DNA of 64,000 nt from Capitella teleta (lineage: Eukaryota; Annelida; Polychaeta; Capitellidae), in assembly GCA_000328365.1 (NCBI GenBank), contig KB301531.1, positions 110,642 to 174,641 on the forward strand, given 5' to 3'. Position 1 is the stretch's first letter, and each line of letters opens with the position of its first letter. Made by a program: the position numbers and the translations under genes. The notes under the pieces are model-generated. The model did no database searches. It worked only from the letters and a program-made list of their open reading frames with translations, and was not told where the DNA came from. Below are positions 1-12,100 of this stretch, in pieces.

Positions 1-690
1 ACGTTCGGGACGGAGTATACTTCATGCACAGTTCCTTCATGTACTTTGGAGCATCATTGCAGTGCACTGCCTTGTGTGCATTCAGCATCAACTTGAAGTC
101 GATTCTGGCTCTGATGGGCAGCCAGTGCAGGTCGGCGAGTACCGGTGTTATATGGCAGTGGTGTGCTGTCTGAGAAACGAGGCGGGCGGCGTGGTTTTGC
201 ACCTTTTGAAGCCTGTTGATGTTTTTCTGGGTGATGCCTGCGAGCAGGCCGTTATGGTAGTCGAGACGGGAGCTCACAAACGCCACAACAGCCTGGGTGC
301 AGGATGAGCGATCCAGGTGACGTCGGATTTTTGCAATGCGCCTCAGATGATAATACGCTGATTTGATGGTGTTATTTATTTGTTTGTCCATAGACATTTC
401 GCAGTCTAGATGAGCTCCAAGATTTCTGACAGAGGTCACAGGGGTGATGACAGAGCCGCCAAACCGAATTGTCGTTTGATGGAAAAACTGTTTGTTGCGT
501 TTGGAGGAGAAGATGATACACTCTGTTTTGCTTTCATTTAACTTCAGTTTATTTTGCGTCATCCAACATTTTACTTCATCTAAGCACTTTTCCACACGCG
601 TCAACACGTTCTTCAGTGAATTCTGATCGTCAGATGGAAGGGAACAGTATACTTGCGTGTCGTCGGCATATTGGTGGTAACTGAGGTAAC
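1..690 (-). mobile_element. LINE fragment, CR1/L2-like reverse transcriptase
   Basis: Reading the minus strand from about 690 to 1, one frame stays open and gives the C-terminal part of a non-LTR retrotransposon reverse transcriptase. The YADDT catalytic motif lies at about 658-670. It is followed by the family landmarks SKTECIIF, NLGAHLD, SRLDYHNGLLAG, VQNHAARLV and LHWLPI. The order and wording match CR1/L2-type LINEs. The element is cut by the window edge on its 3' side and breaks off into an AT microsatellite on its 5' side, so its full length is unknown. The absence of stops over about 220 codons suggests a fairly young copy. Confidence 0.85.
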
Positions 691-722
691 AATAGTAACA
701 ATAGTATGAAAAACATGGAAAA

Positions 723-732
<10 letters not shown>

Positions 733-771
<39 letters not shown>
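733..771. repeat. (AT)n microsatellite
   Basis: Pure alternating AT over roughly 38 bases directly beside the broken end of the LINE fragment. Confidence 0.9.
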
Positions 772-777
<6 letters not shown>

Positions 778-1055
778 AGAAGGGAATATGAGAAAAAAAA
801 CCTCAACTCCCTGTCAGATAAAAACAAAAATACTGTAAGAAACGTGAGGGGGAAAGTTCAAGAAAAAGGAGAGAGATTTTTTTGTTTAAATTTTTCTTTT
901 AACTAGTAAAAATCTATGGAGCCATTTTTTGAAAATGAAAAGTGAACATGAATGAATAATGTAGATGATGACAGAAATTATTTGACAACAACTGACTAAT
1001 CACATACAACCAGAAATGGCGGAAGAATAGTTCGGCTTCATCAAAGGGAAAGAAC

Positions 1056-1095
1056 GGATTGGTTTGGGTGGAGCCGTAAAACCCCATCGCGCATC
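1056..1095 (+). mobile_element. SINE 3'-end fragment
   Basis: About 40 bases match the 3' terminal part (GGAGCCGTAAAACCCCATC) of the tRNA-derived SINE seen whole at 8946-9291 and 47166-47492. Only the 3' end is present, as expected for a 5'-truncated retroposed copy or a decayed one. Confidence 0.6.
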
Positions 1096-1149
1096 CAAGG
1101 GAAAGAAACCATTGATGCCATTGATACTTTGCACATCATTACTTGTTGA

Positions 1150-1398
1150 CATTTGTCACGTATAATTGCAGAGTTATTCAACTTTTGTCGAACATGATCA
1201 GAAACGTAATTAATACAGAACAAATGTTGATATTAAAAAAATAATGTTTGAAAAAGGTCGAATAAATCTGACGTTATCTGCAATATTGTAAATACTTAAA
1301 TAATGAAATAATGTGATATAAATTTATTAAATTTCAATAGATTTATTATTTATATAATTAATCGACAGCGCACGGTTTACTCTACTGAGAAAAAAAAA
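1150..1398 (+). repeat. Dispersed repeat, family B (copy 1)
   Basis: This stretch is the reverse complement of about 35205-35445 over some 240 bases. Shared landmarks are the TCGACAGCGCACGGTTTACTC block and the GAACATGATCAGAAACGTAAT region. The match is good but gapped, so the copies are old. It abuts the truncated end of the MITE copy at 1421-2342. No coding content was seen. Confidence 0.65.
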
Positions 1399-1420
1399 TT
1401 GCAAATAAATCGATTAGAAA

Positions 1421-1610
1421 GTTAATTTTGAACGAGGGAGAAGCATTTAAATGCCAGTGGTAAGTGATCACGAAGAGCGTCTACCCAACGACAGTCACAA
1501 ACAATAGAATAGTTCATTCATCCTAAAATAGTAATTTAAGAAGACGAGTGTTGGGTGCATGAAGATAATTACTATGTTAATTAATAATGCATATGATTTA
1601 AACGACTTGT

Positions 1611-1643
<33 letters not shown>

Positions 1644-2342
1644 AGAAGTTTTGCGTTAAAGAAACAAAACAAAAAACAAACGTTGATTTAGTGAGTATTC
1701 ATTTCGCATTAGTTTTGTTTCATTTTGTTACTTTTTGAGTAGGTCGTTACTTTATGTGATGTATGCTTCGTACCAGAATTCCACTTAATGTTTCTGCCCG
1801 AATACTACGGCATTCATTTCTTGTGAGATTAAACTGCATGTTGATAAAACTGAAACTCTCCTTCAGTTTTGTGTTTATTAATTTAAATTTACAATGTGCG
1901 ATGCATTCCCATTATTATGCATTGTAAGGCGTACATAACGATCACCCACGCATGCTAGTATGCAACGGGTCACTAAGTGCAGCAGCGCGTGCATGTTCAC
2001 AACGAATAAAGCAATGCCTTATATGGGCATCCAAATGATGCTCATCCATGGTCCGGGGCTAAAATGGAAAATAATAAAAATATCGCCGAATGTTGGGTGC
2101 CCTTCTTTGATTGAGATAAATTGGCATCAATGTCGACAATATTGGAATTTAAATGATAGGAATAGCAGCATGAGATGTTAAACTTTCCATACCAAGTATT
2201 TATTTCTCTTATCATTGCGCCGTTTTTACACTCTAACACTGCGATTTGTGTTGTAACACTTTCTCGGAGAAGCGCAAATCCCATTGATGAGCATTAAAAT
2301 CTTTAACGTGGGGTAGATGGACTACTTTTGGTCCACTCTGTA
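1421..2342. mobile_element. MITE-like element, copy 2 (left end missing)
   Basis: This region is collinear with the internal and right-hand parts of the element at 8910-10360. Both share the ATTTTGAA.GAGGGAG start, the CATGAAGATAATTA block, the GGGCATCCAAAT..TGCTCATCCATGG block and the right terminal repeat ending CCACTCTGTATA. The left terminal repeat is absent and family B repeat DNA takes its place. A poly-A run of about 29 lies inside. No transposase frame was recognised. Confidence 0.65.
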
Positions 2343-3173
2343 TAGCCTTCAGTTCTTTGATATCGCTTTTATGCGCGCTTTGATAATTCCAGACATTGTG
2401 GCCTGAGTGATGGCTTTGCGTCAAATCTCCCCAAGGACTCGTTTTGGATTTCTCCGAATATCCTCGTATTCTGTGAGCAGACCTTCAATTAGGGGTTGAA
2501 TTGAGATGCTATTATATTGCACCTAAATTGGCTTATTATGCAACAATCGATACATTTGTCAACTCAGCAATGTTCAGCTTTTATCACCGTATAAATGCAT
2601 GCACACGGATAGGTATCTTAATTCAGGTCGTGCATCATCGGATGCGGCTCGTTCTTTGTGAAATCACCATGGAATCCATCATCCATGGAATACATCGTGC
2701 ATGCAATACAAATGACAATAGTGACCTTTTATATCACGTGTTGTAAGGATACACCATTGTCATGTGTTTACTGCTCTATCTCTTGTTTGTGCAGCAAAAC
2801 ACTTTCAGGACAACAATGCCACGTGGAATTAATCAAAATACATCTTGGTCTTTTGCACAAGAAATTACAGTAATCTGCAATGCAGTATCCAGCACGTTAA
2901 AATGCATCCGCAATACGATGATCACCTCAGATCAAGGTATCCATGCTAATCACATCGTTGTGAGCAGAGAAGCACCTGGCTTGTGGCCGCCTCCTCTTAC
3001 AATCATCTGGCTGGCAGCAGACGCTCTTTACTGCGGTCGTGTCTATCGGAGGAGCATCTTGAATTCAATTCGCAGAAGCAGCCGCGCGGGCTCCCTCCTC
3101 ACACTGGCCCCTCTCTCTCTCTCATTCATTCATGGCTGCATTTGCGGAATAATGTGATTGTGAGATCCGAACT
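2343..3173. other. Upstream region of the module-duplicated surface protein gene
   Basis: About 830 bases between the MITE copy and the first codon of the gene below. Open frames here overlap each other and match no family I know. A (CT)n run lies at 3112-3124. No clear TATA box was seen. Confidence 0.4.
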
Positions 3174-6100
3174 ATGCACTCCGCAGGGCGTTGGGTCATT
3201 TGTGCGGTTCTTGTAGGATTATTCAGTAAAGGTGAGTGAAGTGAGTGCATTTTACATCATGCGCTATAGCTAGTTACTCGAATCTCAAAAAGTAAAACTG
3301 AAAAAGTCATCACCGGATTTATCTTGCAGACAATGCCATGATCAATTGTTATGTCTGGGTCGATACTTCATCAAGGTTCAATTTCATTCGTGGCAGGAGC
3401 CCACCCACCCCTCTTTTAATCAATAACAGAAATCTTGAAATGGAAGTCACACATTGATCAGAGGTTCAATATATTGAGCAATATTTCTGCCAATGAAGAA
3501 ATAGGGCTGTACTTTTGCTGTGCTGCCATTGGGCTAGCATTTAGGTTCAAGGGCTTTGCCGATGCCTCGAGCCAATACCTGGAATAACCTATTAAGTAAA
3601 TGCCTGCTGTTACACGTACTATTGTATAAGCAATCCATAAACCCAGAAGCTCTATCTAATGCTCATGCCCATGCTTATGCTAATGTCCAGAAGCTCTATC
3701 TACATCCAAACAACAGCGTGTAATACCCCCCCCCCCGGGATCTTTAGAATAAACAGCATAAATCACATACAGCTATGTGCGACAAAGGCAAAAGCAACAC
3801 TTGTAATTGTGTTGATTATGCATGACGTAATAGCTGAATTGCTTCACTTAACCCACAGCAGAAGCTGATTACATAACAAAACATTCAACAAATTGGACGT
3901 CCTGCTCTTCTACCCAGACATCAATTATTCCTAAAACAGACTCCAACCCGCGTCAAAGCATCGAACCTCTTTCCCTTTCCAATCAATCCATCATTCAGTT
4001 TCAGACTGAATTCAATTCTTTGTCCCCGTAGATGGCAAGATTGTATTGTGTTCTGCCAACTGAAGCATAGACGCCCATTGTGTGCACTTGGTGGAAAACC
4101 TGTTATGGGTAGAAGCATTGTTCTCGTAATAATATACTGCTCTTTCCTCTCGATAAATCATGCAGTGCGCCAATACACTCGCATCATAGGTGCAGGGAAG
4201 GCTCTTTCGATTGTTTCAACTTCTGTTTCCTTTCTCAGTCACCGTTATCTTTATCTTTATAGCAACCAAATGTCGCATAGATGCAAGCAGCCTTATGGGC
4301 AAACGGAGACCAAATTCTTTACGTCCACTTTGAGTGCAAAACCCAAGAAGCCACGATGTACTAAGACACACACGTACTATGGTTAGAAAACACGGAAATT
4401 GACACCAAGGGAATGGGAATTGCATTGTTTAGGGGTTTTTACAGTAGAACATGGAGAAGATAATGAGTGAGAATATGTTGAAGTGCTTTCTGTCGAGGAG
4501 AGATATTGCGAGAGAATTGAAGAGATGACTGCAAACAGGGGAGATGTGGTTATTGATGGAAAATCGATACAATGGTGGCACTATGCTAAAAGGGGCTAAG
4601 ATAGGAGTTCTTCCCAGATAGGAAAGCAATCCTCTTATTACAGCACGGCATTAGAATGTCTATCTGTAGTAAAAGCGGAATGTCCCGAATAATTCAATTG
4701 TTGAGTGAAGATGCCGAATGCTGGTGAGCTGATCTTGAGTGGCGAAAGGCAACTGACGATTTAACGAACTGCAGTCTACACCAAGATCACTTTCCCATGC
4801 ACTTCTGAAATAGGTGATGTTTTACCAATGTGTGTTGATAACAAGCATAATGATTCATTGCCTGAGTGAAGGGTGATTCAATGATGCCTGGTTTATATCA
4901 TACAGGTGAGTACAATCAATGGTATTGTACTATCCCATGCTGCATATTAGAACCATGTGTTATACTGGGTGAGTCACAATGAATTGATAAATCCATCAGT
5001 TTCCAAATTGACCAAGAAATGAGGAAGCCATGCACTGGATTCAAAAGTGGACTAATTAACTGAAAGCTTTCCGTGACTCGTATTGATCAATGGTTGAACC
5101 CTTTCATATACAGAGAACAGTGTGAAAAGCTGCAGCTATTCGCGACCCCAACAAGTATCAACATACGAAGTAGAGAGCAAATACAACAGCCAGCTCTATA
5201 GGGCTGCGTCTCAATGCTGCCGGGATGGAAGTGCTTTGCTAATAAGCCAGCCATTGTGTCAGTCTAAGCTCTACATAGCAATGCTTCCAATACGACTCAC
5301 TTTCTCTATTTCCAAATCAATTCATCCGAAATGCGCGTTTGTATTATTCAGTATGATTCGCCATTGTGTGTCCATTGAACACGACAGTGATTTTTTTGTT
5401 GTTTTGTTGCAAAAGCTTTTATTAAGACTGACAGGCTATTATGCTTTATCTGTGTGGATTGTCATGCGCTCATTTTGCATCGAGGCTTTGTAGAAGCTAT
5501 CGTAAATATTGCATTGCATCCGCGGAGTGTTACAGGGAGAGGTTTTCTTATTGTCCGCTTGGCTAGAAATCAAATACGTGTATTATACACGTGAAAAGAA
5601 GTGGGCTTCATAAATGGACGAGAATCAACGTATCACCTATATATTATAATCATGATCATCGTACCACCGATATAGGTCAAAGTATGACCGATATAGGTCA
5701 AAGTATGACCTATATAGGACAGGGGCGACCATTAGACCAAGCTTCTTGTTTGGTGTTCAGAAAATCGAAACCAAAACCTGGAGATCGTCTTCCGCATTGC
5801 ACATCTCAAAGATCTCAAAGATCTCAAAGATATCAAATTCAAAGATCTCAAAGATCTCAAAGATCTCAAATTCAAAGATCTCAAAGATCACAAAGATCTC
5901 AAAGGGCCGATCGTCATCGCCGCGTTGTCTTATCGACTTCCTTAGAAATGCAGTCGACTAATCATTTGTAAATGAACAGGGCACGAGAGATGAAAGAAGC
6001 GCCATTTGTTCAACGAAATCAATACTCATATATTTAGTACAATAATTTCATTGCTCCCGATATTACTCGATGTTTTCACACGAGTTACATAAACTACTAC

Positions 6101-9100
6101 ATCATGAATTACGCGAGAGATATGTGTCATAATTCTGTCTAGCAAGTAATTCGCACTGAAAGGGCAATGCCACCCCGAGGCACCAGCATTCCACACCCTC
6201 TCGTAAATTACGACTTAACTGACAAAGTGCTCTCGCAATCATCTCTTATGCTGAGGAACATTTCTTCCACGCACTGCATGTCAATGCTAGATTAATTCAA
6301 CAGCGCATTTCTTGATGCTGGAACAGCGAGGGTTCAGTTTAGAAAGGTCAGCGTTGGTGGGAGGCTGTGCCAAAGCAACCACGTTGTGGCGTGCAAAAAC
6401 TGTGGATTGATTTATGAAGTAAATTTCATCTCCAGACAATCGGCAACTACGGAATGTGTGTTTTTGTTTATTGGGTTTGATTTTTTTTTATATACAGAAC
6501 AATTATTAAGCTCAATGACAGACAGTTGATGTCAATGCATTTATTGTCGGCCCAAATGTAATCAAATGTAATTGTTACCTTTCAAACTTTCCAATTCATT
6601 ATGGGTAAAAAATTATGAAATCATCGGAATTGCCAATCGGATAATCGAGTTTTGAACATTTCCCAATATTTATTTCGTATACTAAGGAATAGCGATCGAA
6701 TTATTGTATCGGTTGGAATGATAGTGGATACCACTATACATTGTTATTTCAGATAAAATTCAAAACAGCACACACGAACTTGTTAGGGTCATTAAGGGCA
6801 CCGATGGACATAATATTTGGTGCAACATGATGCCTCCCTCACTCGCAATGCCTGTCACTTCTATGGTTGCGCCATCAATCACTCTTTCGTTTCCATGGTT
6901 TCGGGACAATTGTGAGTTATGGCAGAATGACGTGTTCTTCTTCTGAGCATCACATAATTTTAGACTTAAGTATGCTAGCATGCATGGATCAAAGAGACAC
7001 TTATTATCGGTTTAATAATGCATTCATTAATGTAATTCTATGCCTCAGTTATGCTGCATGTTGCAAACCTCATTCGTTGCCAAGCAACATATCAGATCAT
7101 CTCCGTCGAGTCGTCGGAGATAACATTGAAATATTGGACAAGTGCAATAAGAAAGTTGTAACATTACGTGTTGTAAACATACGCTGCAATTACCTGAATT
7201 TTGAACATTTTTGTATTTTCCATATAATATAGTAATTCGGAAAATTACGAGTTCTTAAGAAAATTAAGATCCTGATGCAATCGATGTCGTGTTTGGAAGT
7301 GTTGGCACAAAGCAGAAAAGCCAGAATAATCGTCTCTCTGTCTCGAGGAACTTTATTTCAAAATGCAGAAGTTTTTATATGACTGACTTCTGGTTGCTCT
7401 CATTCGCCTTATTTTCCTCGCATTGATTCAGATCTCCAGGCATTTCTATTGGTTCTGTCTGAATCAACAGAAATCGGGATTGCAGCGCATAGCAACACTA
7501 TGGAATCGAATATTTCATAAACTCCCAGTGATACACAACGATCGCCGACCGAATTCAGAATTAATGGCTAATTGGCCGATATGGGCTACATTTGTATCAA
7601 AGGACTGCACCGATTCGCTATTCAACAAGCACTCTGCCAATGCCTACCTTTTGGATCCATATAGCCCACTTTTGTAGTCATACAGCGACTCTCGGTTAAA
7701 CCAACGTTATCCCAGCTGGCCTGTAAAGGCTGTAATTGACGTATTTCGATGAGTAATGGATAATTGTATTTGATTCTAGAAGAAGCACTGACCAATCTTT
7801 GGTTATACAGAGCCTCCAAGAGGCTCCATAACATCACTAAAGACTCTTCGGTGTCCTTCTGCAACCTCTAATGTACTTTGCCGATAACGGAGTGAATGCA
7901 TCTCTCAAGAGAAAGACCAAATACAATAATAAACCAATGCTTTTAAGTCGAAGGAATTAATCAACGTCTCAACGAGAACTGTGAGAACTGCGCGCCATGC
8001 AAATTTCAGCCTATTGGTGACTATCAATAAATTATTTAAGCATACACTGTTTCCAACATCAATAAGAAATCAAGTGCGTATCTATAACTGGAGGTCTCCA
8101 TGTATGAAGCGGCTTAGACTTGGGAATCAACTCATGAGAGAGTGTAAATTATTCTTCCGCTCCACTAACGATGCTGACAGACGCGTGGTACAAGCGATGC
8201 TGGCAGAATCATATGGTGAGATCATAACATAATAATGCTCAGTTGAGTAAATATGAAAAATACACAGAAAAGGCATGTGAGAGGCATATGATGGGGTTTT
8301 ACGGCCCCACCCAACCCATTCGGGTGATACGGGCGCCAGAATAGAAGCAAGGGACGAGGTTTCCAGCTACTCTTATCGATAAATCTCAAAGGTTCTTAAT
8401 CCGACATACTACCATGGACAGTAGTGCACAAAAAAGAAAGAAGAGAGAGATAGAAGGGGGGATGTGCGGGTATCCTTCTTCCTGATGTGATTCATCATTT
8501 ATTTTTTTATTCAGCCTTTCTGAGCCCACCATGCCGGATCCCAGGATACATCCAAGGAGATTTCTACAGCCTAAAAGACGGAACTGAAAATTTGAACTTT
8601 CTCGTGAAGCGAAACAGCATCGTTGACAAGAACACCAAGTTGGAAGCGAAGTGTGTTGAGTTGGATCATTTGCCAAATGCCACGCAATACGTCGATAATG
8701 CAGTCACAAGGATCCTAGTGCAATACCAGTGAGTAGTGTATTCTGAACTAGTACAAGAAGCAAATGTCCTGTGTACCTCATATAATTATACGAATACCTA
8801 TAAATACTATATCCCCCTCCGTCTGTATCTCCGAGGTTCAATTAACAGACACAGAACATCGAAATTAGCATAGAAATAATCACTAATTCAGAGAATACCT
8901 ACTCATATATACAGAGTGGGCCAAAAGTAGTCTATCTACTACACGCGAGATGCGTGATGGGGTTTTATGGCTCCACCCAAACTAATCGGATGATACGGGC
9001 ACCAGAACAGAAAGCCCGGGACCGGGGTTTTCCCCTACTCTTATCGATAAATCCCAAGAGTTCTTCATCCTGCATACTACCATAGACAGTAGTACACAGC

Positions 9101-12100
9101 GCCAGGCCTTGTTACGCAGTTGGGCAGCACTGCAGAGTCACCTAAGAATTACAATTATAACGGATTACAATTATAATTCACAATCATAACGCCCGTGGCC
9201 TGATTGGGTCTCGAATCCGGGACTTCGACTCCCAGAGACGGCATAGGATTGCAGTCAGCCGGTTTAACCCACTGAGCTATTCGGTGCCCCCTCTATCTAC
9301 TACATGTTAAAAATAAAAATAAAGATAAATTGGCTAACATTTATCCATTATTCATAAAATAAATACCTGCTATGGATTGACTAGGTTATTATGCACCCGT
9401 TTATGCAAAGAAGTTGGATAAAACGTCAATTTTGAATGAGGGAGGAACATTTAAATGCGAGTGATAAGCGATCGCGAAGAGCGTCTGTGCGCGCGTAATA
9501 AGGTGGGCCTCTGAACCAGTATTGTGAAATGTCATCTGTTGCGTGGCGCTGCAGTACAAATTATCTGCTTTACTTTCATTTCAGTTGATTTTAGTAGATA
9601 AAAATTAGTGCCAAAATCTCAAAAACAGCACCCACCAACAATAGAATAGTTCGTTCATCCTATCATCCTATAATAATTATTTTAAGAAGTAAAGTATTGG
9701 ATGCATGAAGATAATTAATAATACGTACGATTTAACGGCCGGCGGCAAAAAAATATTTCGCGCGCATTTTCTGCCGTTCGCCGCTCGCTGCGTAGCATCG
9801 TATTTTTTCGCGAAAAACGTTGATTTTAGTGAGTATTTTACTTCGCATTTGTTTTATGAAAAAGTGAGAGCTGCTTAGCGACATTCATTGCTAACACCTC
9901 CACCATCGCACCAATTCACAGTGTACGATGCATTCCCAATATTATGCACTGTAAGGCCTACTTAACGATCAGCCCTCGCATACATGTACTGGTATGCAAC
10001 AGGTCACCAAGTGCAGCAGCGTGCTGAGAGCGATGCCTTATTTGGGCATCCAAATAATGCTCATCCATGGTCCGGGGCTGAAACGGAAAATAATCAAAAT
10101 ATCGCTGAATGTTGAGTGCACTCTTTTGATTGAGAATTTGAGTTACATCGGAATCAATATTGACAAAATTGGATTTGGAATGATAGGAATAGCAGCATAA
10201 AATGTTAAACAATCCGTACCAGGTGTTTATTTCTCTGGGATTTACGTAGTTTTACACTGCCACCTGTTTTATAACACTTCCTCGGACAAATGTACTGCCA
10301 TTGAAAAGCATTGAAATCTTTAACACGGGAGTAGATGGAATACTTTTGGCCCACTCTGTATATATATATAATTATATCATAGATGCATAATACCTTTGGG
10401 AATATCACACTGTTGTCTGATATGAAATAGATCCATGCATTACAAACGGGCACAATTAGATGGGCACACCCAATATAGATGCCCCATAATTCCGCCCTGA
10501 GCAACTACCACCGGAAGTACTCCATCCGCCATGTTGGCAGGGCTTTTTTGTGCAATCTCATTGTTCTACATGACAATATGCAGGCATCCGCTTTACGATA
10601 GGCTGAAAGGCCGAATAGCTCAAGGCGGCAGATCTCAATCCCAATGCTCTTCATCTGTTGAGTTACAAGGCCTCCATACTAACATCACATAAAGCACTCT
10701 TTGAGTACAACTAGCCTTGGGTCTTCCAGCTATTCCAATGTCTACATGCAGAAACTGATTAAATGTTCAATTATAAATACAGAATACAGCCTATAACACT
10801 TATAGTCATCAGTTAATTCATTCTATTAATAAATTAAACATTGCCCTAAATTTTACTTCCACATTGCAAATCGGTGATATACTGAGATCGAATGCGTTTC
10901 CATAGCAACAGGGATGTGAGCAATGACCGAAGACATTTCTGATGTTGTCTTATACGCTAATAAACACTTTACCTTTGAGGCGATGGACCATGTCTTAGAG
11001 GATCGTTTCGCAGTGAAACCTTTGATCTTCTGATCTTGATCGCCAAGTTACAGCACCCAACGAGAGAGAATTCGGTTCAGATAAAATCTGCAGTCTGCTA
11101 CCCTCGACAAGAGTCAAGGATCGTGCTATTCTGACCGTAATGTCACTCATAAAATCCAAGTGTAGCAATCAGAATTTCCCATTTTTCTCTGCATTCGATC
11201 AGGTGACTTATTTTCAGAGCTTGGGATAAATGTTACACGTGTTATGAAGTGACCTACAAAACTCCGAACATTCTCCAAGTGATTCGATGTGAGAACTCCA
11301 ATTGTGATTGATCGCCATCTCATGTTTCAATAATTCCAGCTGCTTGTCTTGACCTGCCCAACCCCGAATCAAATGGACTCAACCGGATGTGTGGTCACAT
11401 CAACCGAGCTCATCGCCCGCAGATTTGGTTCAGTAAGAAATATATACGTAAATCAAATACATGTATCCGGTCTACTAAAACATTCGGATATATGGAATAT
11501 ACTTAATATCATATTCTCTTTTATCATTGCGTTAATTTGTTTAAGATACAATTTCTGCTTCCAGAAAAAAAACCTGAGCCGATAAATTGCAATCTGACGT
11601 TCAGCGGGAACTACTCTTTCTCTTATTCGTCTTGTGAGTCACCTAACAACCGACTCGAAGCCTGTTTCAACCCACTCACGCGTTATGCCCACAACGAAGC
11701 GCTTTGGCTCAGTTTCGGCGAATGCCGAGGGAAGTCGCTGCCTTTTGAGAAGAGCAGTACGTTGATTGGTTGAAATTTAATGACGTCATAGTTCTGTGCT
11801 ATTTCTCCGCAGAAATGGAGCTCCAGTGCTTGGGATCTTGGCCGGACGATGATGGGTGGTTCTATTCGGGACTCATGGATCCAACTGAATTATACTACAA
11901 ACACAGATTTCTCTGCATTGTACGTCTGTTAACTCGTACTTGATGAAACCTCTCGTTCATTTATGTTCTCTGATTTCAGCGTCACATGGATGATCGGACC
12001 TTTTCACTGAGTACCATCGCTTACTGTTACTTTGATTCATGGCATGAGACCATGGACGTCAGCCTCACCGCTTTAGGTAAATTCAAACTAAGCCCCTGCC

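Larger units (their letters stand above)
3232..8514. other. Long first intron (5.3 kb), no gene seen inside
   Basis: AT-rich DNA with a C run at 3727-3736, a short array of GATATAGGTCA units at about 5664-5725, an AAAGATCTC array at 5806-5905 and a SINE piece at its right end. Open frames inside match no family I recognise. A typical intron of this gene is 50-140 nt, so the length comes from inserted or expanded DNA, or from enhancer content that cannot be read from the bases. Confidence 0.55.

Noticed and set aside
2762-3157. 131-codon open frame on the plus strand
   Set aside because: Overlaps other frames, no family motif, and lies just before the signal-peptide exon; looks like chance.
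5591-5971. Ser/Gln-rich open frames over the AAAGATCTC array
   Set aside because: Low-complexity reading of a minisatellite, open in more than one frame; not a gene.
10600-10690. CCGAATAGCTCAAGG, like the SINE head A box
   Set aside because: No B box or SINE body follows; too short to call.
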